DNA of 64,000 bases from Thermothielavioides terrestris NRRL 8126 (Eukaryota; Ascomycota; Sordariomycetes; Sordariales; Chaetomiaceae), in contig NC_016457.1 of assembly GCF_000226115.1 (NCBI RefSeq), positions 7,254,001 to 7,318,000 on the forward strand, written 5' to 3'. Below the pieces are notes generated by a model, which saw only the letters and a program-made list of their open reading frames with translations, was not told the DNA's origin and made no database searches. The position numbers were made by a program, and so were the translations under genes. Numbering within the stretch: position 1 is the first letter of the stretch; every line of letters begins with the position of its first letter. Below, in pieces: positions 1 to 9,560 of the stretch.

Positions 1-1
1 C

Positions 2-928
2 GAGGCACAGGCCAGCTTCAAAAACGCCTATGCGAGTAGGTAACCCTGTTGTTTCCAGGCGATGCCGCTGGGGAAGGAAGGCATGAATTGAATGTTCACG
101 ATATAAACAGTCTACGACCTGATTCACGTTGCTACAATCCACAACAGCACCATCCCCTCATCCTCGCTCCTCACCCCTGAGACGCTGCACCAGCTCCAGA
201 CGCGCGCCGACCAGCACGAGTGGGGGCTGGCCTACAACAGCAGCTCGCCCATCCGCGCGGTCTCGGGCGCCGTGCTCGCCGCGCAGATCGTGCAGTCGCT
301 GAACAGCACGCTCCAGACGGCCTCGGCCGCCAGCGGCCTGAAGCTGGGCATCCAGTTCGGCGCCTACGGCACGTTCATGTCCTTCTTCGGGCTCGCGCAG
401 CTGCCGGCCGTGAGCGCCGACTTCACCGGCATGGTCGACTACGCGTCCTCGTTCGCGGTCGAGCTCGTGACCAACTCGACGGCCGCGCGCCCCGCGGCCG
501 CCGACGTCGCCGTGCGCTTCCTCTTCTCCAACGGCAGCGCCGGCCTCAACGCCGCCGGCCTGCAGCCCTTCCCGCTGTTCGGCCGGCGCGAGACCCTGCT
601 GCCCTGGGACACCTTCGCCTCCGAGATGGGCAAGTTCGCCATCGGCGACACGGGCGCGTGGTGCCGCGCGTGCGGCAACACCACGGGCGTGTGCGCGGAC
701 TACGCGGCCGGCGCGGCCGGCGCCGCTGGGGGAGACGCGGGCAACGGCGGCGGCGACGGCGGGGTTTCGAGGCCCGTGGCCGGGGTCATCGGCGCCGTGG
801 TTACGCTCGTCGTCGTCCTGGCGCTGGAGGGCCTGCTCATGGCCGTCGCTGGCCTGCGGCTAACCAAGAAGAAGGCAGCCTTCAGCACGGAAGCCCAGGC
901 GGACAAGTTGTCTACGTCCAGTAAGTAA
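2..928 (+). CDS. Histidine acid phosphatase-like protein, C-terminal part (5' end outside window)
   Basis: Partial gene. An exon ends at 35, an intron (donor GTAGGT, acceptor AAACAG) spans 36-110, and the last exon runs 111-928. The join keeps frame and gives a stretch reading KNAYAIYDLIHVATIHNST, typical of the branch-2 histidine phosphatase fold of filamentous fungi. Further family blocks follow: LAYNSSSPIRA, FGAYGTFMSFFGLAQLP, a DYASSFAVEL segment and a Cys-containing WCRACGNTTGVC segment. A single hydrophobic helix (about 782-850) followed by a basic tail suggests a type I membrane or cell-surface protein. The phosphohistidine RHG motif would lie upstream of the window. The usual His-Asp proton-donor pair is not evident, because the matching place reads Ala-Tyr. 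Family placement is fairly sure; activity is not shown. Confidence 0.75.
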
Positions 929-1573
929 GGTAGACACCGGAATGGCCATGGAAGTTGCTGTTCGCATTCAGTCTAGCTCAGGTTGTCTCCGTATTGAGTC
1001 ATCTGGTTCTCTCTGATGCGCAACACCCTTAGTGACTAGTAGACGGCGACGGAGTCGGCCGAGGCAGAAACCTGCACTGTGGTATTAGTGTTTCAGGTCA
1101 TGTAGAGACCGCAAGACTCTGTACCTTTGTTAGCGCCAGACTTGACAGGAGAATTACCCGTGGTTTCCTTCCGCATGCTGGCATCAGGCACGTCAGCGTC
1201 TCGTCGCAACCCTAACCCTGTTCAAGCCCTCCGAAGCGACCTCTCCTGCGTCATCGGGCAACCAAGGCACTCGGAGGTCCGTGACTTCTCTCCACCGGCC
1301 TCTCTGAAGGAGGGCGGGCGGATGGGTTTAATTAAATCCGCATGGTTGGTTTCCATCCAGATGGGGATGGTGGAATGATCTTAAGTCCGGAGACAAGCGG
1401 CTCCCCTCCCCTCATGCAAGCAATCCGAGAGAGCCGCGACTTCCCGAGGAAACAACACGCAAAGACAACGACGAAGTCAAGAACCCGTGAGCCAATCGAG
1501 GCCTCTTCACCGGCTCGAGCAAGTTACAGAAACCGAGAGAGACACACCAGGAAACCCCGCCAACACCACCAAA
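929..1573. other. Intergenic, no gene seen
   Basis: 3' flank of the phosphatase-like gene and promoter of the cupin gene. Short ORFs here have no recognisable protein character. No RNA gene or repeat was recognised. Confidence 0.5.
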
Positions 1574-2353
1574 ATGCCGATCCGCCGCCCCGTCCCCGTC
1601 AAGCTTTACAAGAAGGACGCGGCCGAAACGCTGCGCATCGGCCCGCTGACGATCCGCGTGTACGAGGACGGCTCGCTGACCGAGAACCGGGTCAGCGGCG
1701 TGCTGCTCGAGGTGCCCGCCGGCCAGAGCGGGCCGCCGATGCACTGGCACCGCTTCCACGACGAGCTGTTTTTCGTGACCAAAGGTACTTCTTTTTTATT
1801 TCTCTGGCGGCACCCCTCACACTACTGAAGCAAAGAGGGTTTAAACGTCCCATATGGGCGTATGGGCGGCGCGTTGTGGTTGTTTGCTCACGGCGGCGGT
1901 GGCGTAAATGTAGGGACCATGACCTTCGTGACGCCCGACGGCGAGGTGACCGCCTCGGCGGGGGATCTGATGACCGTGCCCCCGGGGGCGATCCACACGT
2001 TCAAGAACGCGTCCGAGACGGAGGACTGCGAGTGCTACATGACGGCCACGCCAGGTGAAGTAGGCCCGACGATCCATCTTTGGGAGCGAGGTGTTTCCTG
2101 ACTTTGAATACTTCGCACGTCACGTTGCAGGTCACTATGTCGACTGTGAGTTTCGCAAGCCCCCTTTACCAGCCAGCTCTGGCAGCCGGCGCAGAAGAGA
2201 CGGAGGGCGGCAAAAACGGTGCTGACTGGGTGCTCAGACTTTAGAATGCTGTCCAAAGCAGTGGACGCCGGCAAGCAGCTCACTCCTGCAGATGTGCAGC
2301 ATCTGATGGCTTTGTTTGGGACATTCCCGCCGGATGTCGAGTCGGAACCGTGA
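1574..2353 (+). CDS. Small single-domain cupin protein
   Basis: Four exons: 1574-1784, 1914-2054, 2131-2145 and 2238-2353, giving 160 aa. Exon ends are in frame, with donors GTACTT, GTGAAG and GTGAGT. Residues 56-64 carry the cupin motif 1 ligands (HWHRFHDE: His57, His59, Glu64). Motif 2 has His98 in PPGAIHTFKN, so the metal site looks complete. The C-terminal helix reads MLSKAVDAGKQLTP, as in fungal cupin-2 proteins. The third exon is only 15 nt and codes for the end of G-H-Y-V-D; without it the conserved GHYVDYFRML block is lost. The fold is clear but the substrate is not predictable: the family includes isomerases, dioxygenases and seed-storage-like proteins. No operon or cluster context helps. 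Confidence 0.75.
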
Positions 2354-2546
2354 TGCGGTTGCTGCAAACTGGCGGCTGCAGCAATGTCAGGGGTTGACGG
2401 GCTGTACCTCTGTCGACGCGGCGGTGTTGACTGGATTCCCAGTTTGTGAATCGCTGCAATGAATAGCAGAACGGCATGCCCTATTCAAACTGACTCGGAG
2501 GCTTCTCATGCATTAGGAGGAGTGAAGGAACAGCCATAGACCCAGG

Positions 2547-3905
2547 TCAAGCAGCCTTTCCTTGCAGCCTTCCAGAACGCCGCCTGCCGGGCTCGACGTT
2601 ATTAGCCACTGCCGCTTTTTCTTCCATCTTGACCCCCTTCCGCCCACCATTTGTTGGCGTCTTCGTCGAAGCAGTTTTGCTCTTCTTTGCCGGTGCCTCG
2701 TCGTCCTCTGCCTTTCTCCTTTTCTTGTTCTGGGGCTGGTCATCCTCGCCTTTGGCACCCTTCGACTTCGCGGGTTGCTTCGGCTTCGATTCTCCCTGGT
2801 CGGATTCAATGAGCTTCTCCTTTACCCCCGGGACGATGCGGCCGCTCTTCTTCTGGACGTCCGGCACGTAACAGCTTGTCCTCCCGCCCACGGTAAGAAA
2901 GGCCAACCTTTCGCCGCTGGGAAGATGACCCACCGCCCCTTTCGCGCCCTTGTTCCATCGGTAGTGGAACAACCAGTCCTTGGGAAACTCGTCGGAATCC
3001 CCGAGTTTGTCAACCGCAAACTGGCATACGTAACGGATGGCCTCGTACAGTCTTTTGATCTGCTCGTCGGTGAAGTCATCGCAGTACTGCTCAGGATGAA
3101 GCTTGGCTTGATAGAGAACTTCGTCACCGACCCAGTTGCCGATCCCGCTGATGACGCTCTGATCGAGAATGAGGGCCTTGATGGGCACGTGGCGCGAGCG
3201 CATCTTGTCTCGCAGGTACCCCTCGGTGAAGACATCTGTATCGACCACGGGATCCGGCCCGTTTTCGACGAGCGGTGAGTACTTTCTGATGCTCTCGCCG
3301 GGGCAATCGACCAGGCGGACACGGCCGAAGCGCCTGGGATCAGTGAAAGCGATCTCGACCGTCGGATCTTCGGTCTTCAGGTGGAACTTCCAGTACTTCG
3401 GAGGCCAGGCGTCCAATTCCTCAGGCTTCATTTTCTTGTAATAGTTGGTGTATGCTGTTCGGTCGCCCTTAATGTGGATCCAGCCTGGCGAGGAGGGGTT
3501 AGCTCGTGCGTAGATAGAGGTTCGCGCGATGAACAGTACCTGTCATGCCGAAGTGCATTACTGGATGGGGCGGTTTGTCGAGAACAAGCCTTGACCATGT
3601 CAGTGGTGATCCGGGCTCGCAAGCGGTGGACGGCCCACCAAAAGTATTTGCCCTGTGAGCCCGCCGAGAGAACCTTTTTGCCCGTCAACGCCTCGGCAAC
3701 CTCGGGCCCCGTAGTACCAGCCTTGCCGAACACATTGGTATCTTCTATCGCCTTGACGCTCTTGATCGACTTTCCGACCAGGTGTAGGCGCAGGTAGTGC
3801 ACAATGCGGGCGACTGCGTTTTTGGGCGCCCCAACTCCGTCAGCGGGAGCCATCTGGAATGGGAAAAACGCTATCACCGAACTCACCCTCGGCAATCTCA
3901 GGCAT
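2547..3905 (-). CDS. Formamidopyrimidine-DNA glycosylase (Fpg/MutM type)
   Basis: Minus-strand exons are 3905-3887, 3813-3639, 3589-3540 and 3484-2547, giving 393 aa. The first exon codes MPEIAE. After Met removal, Pro1 is the Schiff-base nucleophile and Glu2 the acid, as in all Fpg enzymes. Lys62 in GSQGKYFW matches the conserved beta-turn lysine. A helix-two-turn-helix with SGIGNWVGDEVLYQAK follows. The C-terminal half has no four-Cys zinc finger but a zincless-finger segment (GRTSCYVPDVQKKSGRIV), as in plant and fungal MMH proteins. A Lys/Glu-rich tail resembles a nuclear targeting or disordered region. The role is base excision of oxidised purines and AP-lyase activity. It is head-to-head with the snoRNA host gene, so the roughly 300 bp between them may be a shared promoter. 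Confidence 0.88.
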
Positions 3906-4263
3906 ATCGGGCCACTTTGTTGTAATTCCTCCCGATGATCTGTTGCATAGAAGTAACGCCAGCTGTTCGCGGCGAACCAAGGCGGCGACGCGTGACGGGG
4001 AACCCGGGCTGTGGAGAGTTGAGTGGAAGACGCGAAACAGAAGCGCGGTCACATGATCTTGGACAGACCCAAGCTCCTCCTTTGACCCACCAGAGAACCG
4101 GAATTTCACAGCTTCTCCACACCACAGGGAGCCAAGCTTCAAAAACTGAGGTCGAACATTTTTTTTTCCATTTTCTGCTTTCCAATTCCCCAACATCAAC
4201 CATCGCAGCCGAGCTTCTGGTAAGTGACCGCTTTTCCATTTTTACATGGCGCACAGCAGGCAG

Positions 4264-4348
4264 CTGCCTGATGACAAGCCAATACCGCAAACTAGAGTCT
4301 TTGATCTACGGACATGAAACTAGAAATTGATACGTCAGTCTGATCGCT
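4264..4348 (+). ncRNA. snR78: Box C/D snoRNA, snR78-like (intron 1)
   Basis: C box TGATGA at 4269-4274 and D box CTGA at 4340-4343. Flanking GCAGC and GCTGC can form a terminal stem. The internal guide CAAACTAGAGTC (4288-4299) is the exact complement of LSU rRNA GACUCUAGUUUG. This is the segment holding the 2'-O-methyl uridine that yeast snR78 guides (25S Um2421). It sits just before a D'-like TTGA. The rRNA sequence is from memory. Confidence 0.75.
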
Positions 4349-4612
4349 GCCGCTGCTGCTGCCGTCGCGTTGCCTTCAACCTGAATAGAGTCGTTCAGAA
4401 GCTGACTGGCAAGAAGGAACTCCAGGTCCCCACGAGTACCAATCGCCGGCCGGTTGAAGATCCAGAGATGGCTTGGAAAGGCTGACCGCCGTTTTGTTGA
4501 GGCGGCTCGTCATTACGCCGAGACATGGCGAAGAAATCGCACGCGGCTACGAATCCTTCCACTGCTTGAGGTCAACGGGTTAGTGCGCGACTTGATTACA
4601 CAATCTTGTTTT

Positions 4613-4700
4613 TCTCGTGATGAACAGTTCTTTGCTTCGGCAAGTTGGAATTACCGACTGATTCCCCTTGAAGAAAAACAGCTGGCTGTTTCTGAGTTTT
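4613..4700 (+). ncRNA. snR77: Box C/D snoRNA, snR77-like (intron 2)
   Basis: C box TGATGA at 4618-4623, D' box CTGA at 4658-4661 and D box CTGA at 4692-4695. The guide TGGAATTACCG before D' complements SSU rRNA CGGUAAUUCCA. The fifth base upstream of D' pairs with the U that yeast snR77 methylates (18S Um578). Order and intron position agree with the yeast cluster. Confidence 0.75.
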
Positions 4701-4807
4701 CCACCTATTTGTCTTTGCACGACGCTTCCCTTAGTTAGCCAGACGCTGACTGCCAACAGCAGATTCACGAGTACGTAAGCGCCTTTCTCTGCCAGACGTC
4801 GACGGAC

Positions 4808-4897
4808 TTCCGTGATGAAGCGGCACTGGGCTCCGATATCACATGAGCAGACATGCCACGTTGCGACAGGCCTAGAAAACCTCGTCCACTGATCTCC
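4808..4897 (+). ncRNA. Box C/D snoRNA candidate (intron 3), position of snR76
   Basis: C box GTGATGA at 4812-4818 and D box CTGA at 4889-4892, 80 nt apart as in the neighbouring snoRNAs. A 9-nt segment GCACTGGGC before a CCGA (D'-like) complements LSU GCCCAGUGC, but the match is short. I could not assign a firm target. The call rests on boxes, spacing and cluster position. Confidence 0.5.
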
Positions 4898-5040
4898 ATC
4901 CATTGCCACGCTTTCTTGTCCAATGTGTTGGACGCTGAAGCTAACTGTACTGGAGAAGACGGCAGCAGTTTGAGCCGGCCCAGTTGCGCGGAAGCCGCAT
5001 TTTGTAAGTAAACAAACCAACTGCCCCTTTCCTGCCATAC

Positions 5041-5128
5041 TTGGGTGATGACTCTAGATGACGAGTCTGATTCGGGATTCCCGCTGAAGACAACCTTTTT
5101 AACTACCATTCATGCTTTTCTGACATTT
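5041..5128 (+). ncRNA. Box C/D snoRNA candidate (intron 4), position of snR75
   Basis: C box TGATGA at 5046-5051, D' box CTGA at 5067-5070 and D box CTGA at 5120-5123. The D' guide TAGATGACGAG complements LSU CUCGUCAUCUA (11 nt). The D guide CCATTCATGC complements LSU GCAUGAAUGG (10 nt). Both lie within one short stretch of domain IV LSU rRNA. Neither is the snR75 target I know, so orthology is not claimed. Confidence 0.6.
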
Positions 5129-5289
5129 CTGGACCGACATACGGCATCGCGTTCCCCTGCAAAGATTTGCGCTAACTGCTAGCAAGATCGTTGCACTTCT
5201 CCCCCAAGCAGAGACCCATCCAATCTAGCCGCCGCGTGATCGTCAGGTATGTTGAGTCCGTTGAACGACCTTTTGCTTCACTGCACCGC

Positions 5290-5368
5290 TCTCGTGATGA
5301 CTCGACTTTACAATTGACAAGCATATGTCAGAGCTCACGCTAAGATGACATCGTCATGTCTGATTCTT
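5290..5368 (+). ncRNA. snR74: Box C/D snoRNA, snR74/U27-like (intron 5)
   Basis: C box TGATGA at 5295-5300, D' box CAGA at 5329-5332 and D box CTGA at 5360-5363. The guide GACAAGCATATG (5316-5327) is the exact complement of SSU rRNA CAUAUGCUUGUC near the 5' end of 18S. The fifth base before D' faces the A methylated by yeast snR74 and vertebrate U27 (18S Am28 in yeast). Confidence 0.8.
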
Positions 5369-5536
5369 TTCCCCTGACACGTCACAGTCCTCATTCACCT
5401 TGATGAATGCGTGCTAACTGTCCTAGCGTACTCAACCCGTTCTAGCTCGTCGATTGCCCAGAACTCTCGGCCTTCAGTCTCAACCTTCAGTGTAGACTGC
5501 AATGGTAAGCAACACCATTTCTCACTACGGTCCCCT

Positions 5537-5630
5537 GGCTTCTATGATGATTTCAATTTTATCACGACGGTCTACATAGCTTATGCTTTGATGATATCGC
5601 CGGTGACACGGCTTGAACACTGATAGAGCC
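5537..5630 (+). ncRNA. snR73: Box C/D snoRNA, snR73-like (intron 6)
   Basis: C box ATGATGA at 5544-5550, a C'-like TGATGAT near 5590 and D box CTGA at 5620-5623. Terminal stem GGCTTCTA (5537-5544) with TAGAGCC (5624-5630). The guide TCACGACGGTCT (5562-5573) exactly complements LSU AGACCGUCGUGA, the site of yeast snR73 (25S Cm2959). Confidence 0.82.
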
Positions 5631-5820
5631 ACTGTCTGGGTGCTTGATTCCCCACCAATGCCGAGAGTTCGAGGCTAACATCAAGAAGGGCTGCAGGACA
5701 AAACCGACTGTGTTGCCTTGGCCTCGGCCGAATTTCCTGGCCTTCCGAAGAGCCTCAGGTCAGTGCTTCCCCGGTACTAACAGTCGCGGGCATTGCCTTG
5801 CGGTATGCTTCAAGCCGATA

Positions 5821-6437
5821 TTGTGACTGCCATGAGCCGGTATGTCTAGCTCTCTTTCCACACAACACGTTTCATGCCATGAAGTACCACTGCATGTAGA
5901 AGCTTCAATCCGTAGCTCAATACATTCATTGCCGCTGAGAACCTTCCTGAGGGTACTCTCTCTGCTCCAGAGTTTATGCCTTGACAAAAACGCCCATTTC
6001 GAAACCTTTCCATCATAACCCGACCAAACATCTTCTCGAGAGAGCAAACAAACACTGGATGATTAACCACTTCCACTGTCCCAACTTCGAAACACCGTCC
6101 ATGGCGTGGTCCTCCGTAAACCCTCATACTCGGCCGAGCCCTTTCTCTCCGTCCCCAAAGCAATGCATCCGACATACAGCGGTGCGACACATTGGAAGTT
6201 GCTGGCTGGATAGGCGAACCATTTGCGCTGGTGCCTAGATTGGCGCTCCGCCTCGGTTGCGAAGAAGCCGTTTGTAAAAAAACAAGAAACAAATACAGCA
6301 ACGGTCAGCGAGTGAAGCAGGAACAGGGCAAAGCGTGGTTGCCGGGGCCCTTCTGTCAAGCATCATGCTGGTTGTGTCTTGTTGTTTATTTCGCAGGGGG
6401 TGTTGTCACCCGGCACCGACTCATCAAAGGCTGGATC
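5821..6437. other. Intergenic, no gene seen
   Basis: Between the snoRNA host and the MITE. No seventh C/D box pair (snR72) is evident here. The short ORFs are not supported. Confidence 0.4.
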
Positions 6438-6825
6438 TTAAAGAGGTCCCGCCAAGACTAATTTCGGCCAATTGTCGGCAATGTTTTTACAGCGTCAGTA
6501 CCCCGCCAAGACCGCCAAGGGGTTTGCACTATCGCCACGGGTTAGCCACGGGTTAGTTCGCCAGGGGTACGGGGGGCGGCGTCAGCCCCCCGCTGGTTAG
6601 GGTTCGGGTTAATGGTTAGGATTCGGGTTAAGGTTAGGGTACGGGTTAACTTCGTTTCCTTTTTTTTCGATTTGGTTGAGGTTTCGCGAAGTTGTTGCTA
6701 CGAGTCTTTGCAATTCTTCGTTGTTGATGTTGCTCGAAGTCGTGGCGACCCCGCTCACCCCGTGGCGATTTGTAAATACTTGTAAGCGGTAGGTTCCGAA
6801 ATTAGTCTTGGCGGGACCTCTTTAA
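6438..6825. mobile_element. MITE with TTAA ends, copy 1 (388 bp)
   Basis: Flanked by TTAA on both sides. Terminal inverted repeats begin AGAGGTCCCGCCAAGACTAA and end with the reverse complement, giving at least 26 bp of perfect inversion. A second copy lies at 21694-22068, 375 bp, with the same ends. TTAA target duplication suggests mobilisation by a piggyBac-like enzyme, but TTAA is palindromic so this is inference. The interior (about 6595-6650) has degenerate telomere-like GGTTAGGG/GGGTTA runs. No coding capacity. Confidence 0.85.
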
Positions 6826-6864
6826 GGATAACCACAAGTATGTCCCTGGTTACGTATATGTTTA

Positions 6865-6935
6865 CTTTCTCCTTTTCCCATTTCTTCTTTCTTTCTTTCT
6901 TTCTTCTTTTTATTTTTTTCTCTCTTTCCTTTCTT
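6865..6935 (+). repeat. Pyrimidine-rich (CTTT)n tract
   Basis: A C/T-rich run with repeated CTTT units lies about 215-285 bp before the start of the next gene. CT tracts are common core promoter elements in filamentous fungi, so it may set transcription start. Confidence 0.5.
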
Positions 6936-7150
6936 CAGGCAGGCTGTGGGCTAACCCATGTCAGCAATGGCAGTGCCCTTGCCGAAAACCTACCTAACCA
7001 ACTGTGGCGTTCAGCTCATAACTTAGACAGGACAGATCGTGTGTGGAGAACCTGGCACGGAGCTCAGCCGCACTGCACCGCGATGGCAGCCTCTTCTTGC
7101 TTCTCCCTCCGCACACCCAGCCGGCTGACGGACGGCGGATAACAGCAGCC

Positions 7151-8975
7151 ATGTCCAGCTCGAATCCGTCGGCGACGGACATCATCACGTACATCGGCGT
7201 GCCGCTGGCCGTGCTCGGGGTGCTCCCGATCCTGTACAACACGGCGGTGACGCTGGCGGCCGTGTCGCGCATCAAGCGCATGCTGCGGCACAGCAGGCTG
7301 ACGGCCCTCACGCGCAGCGACGTGGTCAACCGCGTCATCGAGGTCGAGCTGCCGCGCTACGCCGTGCGGCCCTGGGACCGGTTCGCCGACCGCGCGCAGT
7401 ACTGGACGCTCTCGCGCCACCCGTCCAGCATCCCCGGCGGCAGCTGGACCACCTTCAACTGGCAGACCAACGTCATCGGCTTCAAGACGCAGCGCGTCGA
7501 GTATGCCGACCAGCTGCGCCAGCCCCAGGTCGAGGTGGCCTTTGACGAGCTGGTGTGCTACCTGCTAGATCTCGGCGCCGTGCCGGACCCGCAAGGCTGG
7601 CGGCTCTTGCGGTCGGCGGGCCTGTGGACGCCCGTCGGCTGCGCGTTGATGCTGTCGCCCGACGGGAAGGAGAAGGCGCTGACCATCGCGCCGCTCGACG
7701 GCTCCGACGGCTACCTGAGCCTGGCGGTCACCTGGGCTGGGCCCTGGACGACGCGCGACTACACCCACCTGCCGCCGTACTGGGTGCGTCTTCCACCACC
7801 GCCACCACCACCTCCCGCCCCATCAACAGCGGAGGACGAGGGTTCCACAAAAGCTGAGGTCAGCAAGGACTCCAGCTCGGCGGCAGAAGCGGAAGGGAGC
7901 GCCGACCTGCCCCGGGAGGAAGCATCCTCCAGCCTCAAGAAGCCATCGCTCGACTCGGCCCGGCAACGCGGCATCACCAGCTCCAGCAACCCCATCACCT
8001 GCCAAATCTCAGCCGACGGCATCGTCACGGCGCTCAGCCAAGACCCGGACCGCCAGTTCGCCAGCACCGTGCACCTCGACAGCCTGTACATCGAGCACCT
8101 GCGCGTGCGGCCGGGGCAGTCGGCGGGCGCGTGGTTCGCGAGCGCGGCGACGGCGTACGGCACGAGCAGCCAGACGATCCTGTGGAACTACAAGATCCCG
8201 GACGACATCCTGCGCTTCGCGCGCCGCGAGACGGTGCCCTGCGGCGTGTTGGTGCTGCTGGGCGTCGTCGACGAGGCCGCCACGCCCGAGTGGGCCACCC
8301 GGCAGCACGGCGGCGGCGACGACGACCACGCCCGGCAGCTCGACCTGTTCGCCCGGCGCCACCGGGAGCAGCGCGCCGCCATGGAGGCCGAGGCCAGGAT
8401 GCCGCCTGCGCAGAGGGCCGCCGCCGTACAACAGCGGGTCATGCGCGAGAATCAGGAGCGGCTGCAGGATAGTAAGGCTCCCCTCTCCCTTTTCCTCTTT
8501 GGTGTGATCCTTGAATGGCGGGTAGGTCGCGCTGGAGGCTAACCGTGGAACAGTGAAGGACAAGCTGCGAGCGGAGGCACAGCGCAAGGAGACGCGCATG
8601 ATGGAGGCGCTGCAAAGCCCCAAGTGGGATACCAAGCTCGTGGCGGAGCACAACCTCGCGTGGCTGAAGACGACGGGCGCGGTGTCTGGCGAGTGCGGCG
8701 TCAAGGAGGTCGTGGGGACGCTGCTCCACCGGATGGTGCTCGACGGGGAGTTCACCTCGAGGCTCTGCCGGATGCTGGATCTGTGGAAGGCGTGGGCCGA
8801 GAACGGCGGCATGCGCAAGTCGGACCTGGCGGCGCTGCAGGAGGACCAGACGACCTTTGCGTATGCGACCTTGCTGGTGGCTATCATCGAGGGGACCTCG
8901 TCGGCATTGGAGGGGACGCTGTCGATGGACTTGCAGGAGTGTCTGCGGATGTGGAGAATCGTCAGGTTAGGGTAG
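7151..8975 (+). CDS. Conserved fungal protein of unknown function, N-terminal membrane anchor
   Basis: Two exons, 7151-8471 and 8554-8975, giving 580 aa. The intron has donor GTAAGG, branch GGCTAAC and acceptor AACAG. The ATG at 7151 starts MSSSNPSATDIITYIGVPLA and fits the domain start. An in-frame open stretch continues upstream without an ATG closer to a family start. A hydrophobic segment (about residues 11-28) is the only clear membrane helix. A cytosolic domain with many Trp residues follows (FNWQTNV, DPQGWRLL, WAGPWTTRDY), then a Pro run (near residue 217) and a Ser/Glu-rich linker, then a helical C-terminal half (KDKLRAEAQRKETRMMEAL). I do not recognise a catalytic motif. Length and layout look like a widely conserved but unnamed ascomycete family; that is recollection, not a search. 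Confidence 0.7.
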
Positions 8976-9100
8976 TCTCTTTTTCTGAAACTGTATAGCA
9001 TCCTTCATGGTGCACCATCTCGACGATTAAATATAATATACCCTGCCGAGCGGTCCTTTTTTGTACACATATAATACAGCCATTGCTCAGGACACCCCCC

Positions 9101-9560
9101 TCACCCCACCCTCTGCACGCCAAAGAAGTAATTCCCCACCTTCTCGCTGCCCCTCACCTCCTTCCACCCCAGCCCGGGCACGTACACGACGCCCATCACC
9201 CTCGGCGGGCCCCACAGCCCGCCCTTCCCCTCGAAATAGGCCCTCAGCTCCCCCTCATTGATGTACTTGTCCCAGTCGTGCGTGCCGCGGGGCACGACGC
9301 CCAGCAGGTCCTCGGCCACCAGCTTGGTCGTCAGCCAGCTCGTCCAGGTGCGCGCGATCGTGCTCAGCACCAGCCAGCCGCCCGGCCGCACGAACTCGCC
9401 CACGCGGTCGAGGAACGCCGCCGGGTAGTCCACGTGCTCGACCACCTCGAACACGCTGACGACGTCGAACCGGTCGGCGGGGCGCGCGGGCAGCGCCAGC
9501 GTCTCGATCGTCGCGTTGAGGTACGTCAGCCGCGGCTCGCCGGCGTGGCTGTTGCTGTTG

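Larger units (their letters stand above)
4160..5820 (+). ncRNA. Spliced snoRNA host transcript with six snoRNA-bearing introns
   Basis: Exon ends inferred from splice signals: exon 1 ends 4219, then 4414-4578, 4760-4774, 4966-5003, 5183-5246, 5427-5504 and 5697-5758, and perhaps a further short intron at 5759-5814. The six main introns have donors GTAAGT, GTTAGT, GTAAGC, GTAAGT, GTATGT and GTAAGC, each with a CTAAC or CTGAC branch site. They are uniform in length: 194, 181, 191, 179, 180 and 192 nt. Each has one C box 38-49 nt from the donor and one D box 59-73 nt before the acceptor. The short exons show no convincing shared reading frame, so I read it as non-coding, but a small coding product is not excluded. 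Transcript ends are not visible. It lies divergent to the Fpg gene. Oligopyrimidine-type (5'TOP-like) control would be expected of such hosts but is not shown. Confidence 0.72.

Noticed and set aside
1208..1221. Telomere-like CCCTAACCCTG
   Set aside because: Only about one and a half repeat units; chance occurrence.
4454..5109. Protein-coding frames across the snoRNA host
   Set aside because: They run through splice sites and snoRNA boxes and have no protein character.
5761..5990. Possible seventh snoRNA (snR72)
   Set aside because: No C box and no match to the snR72 target found; the remaining intron is too short.
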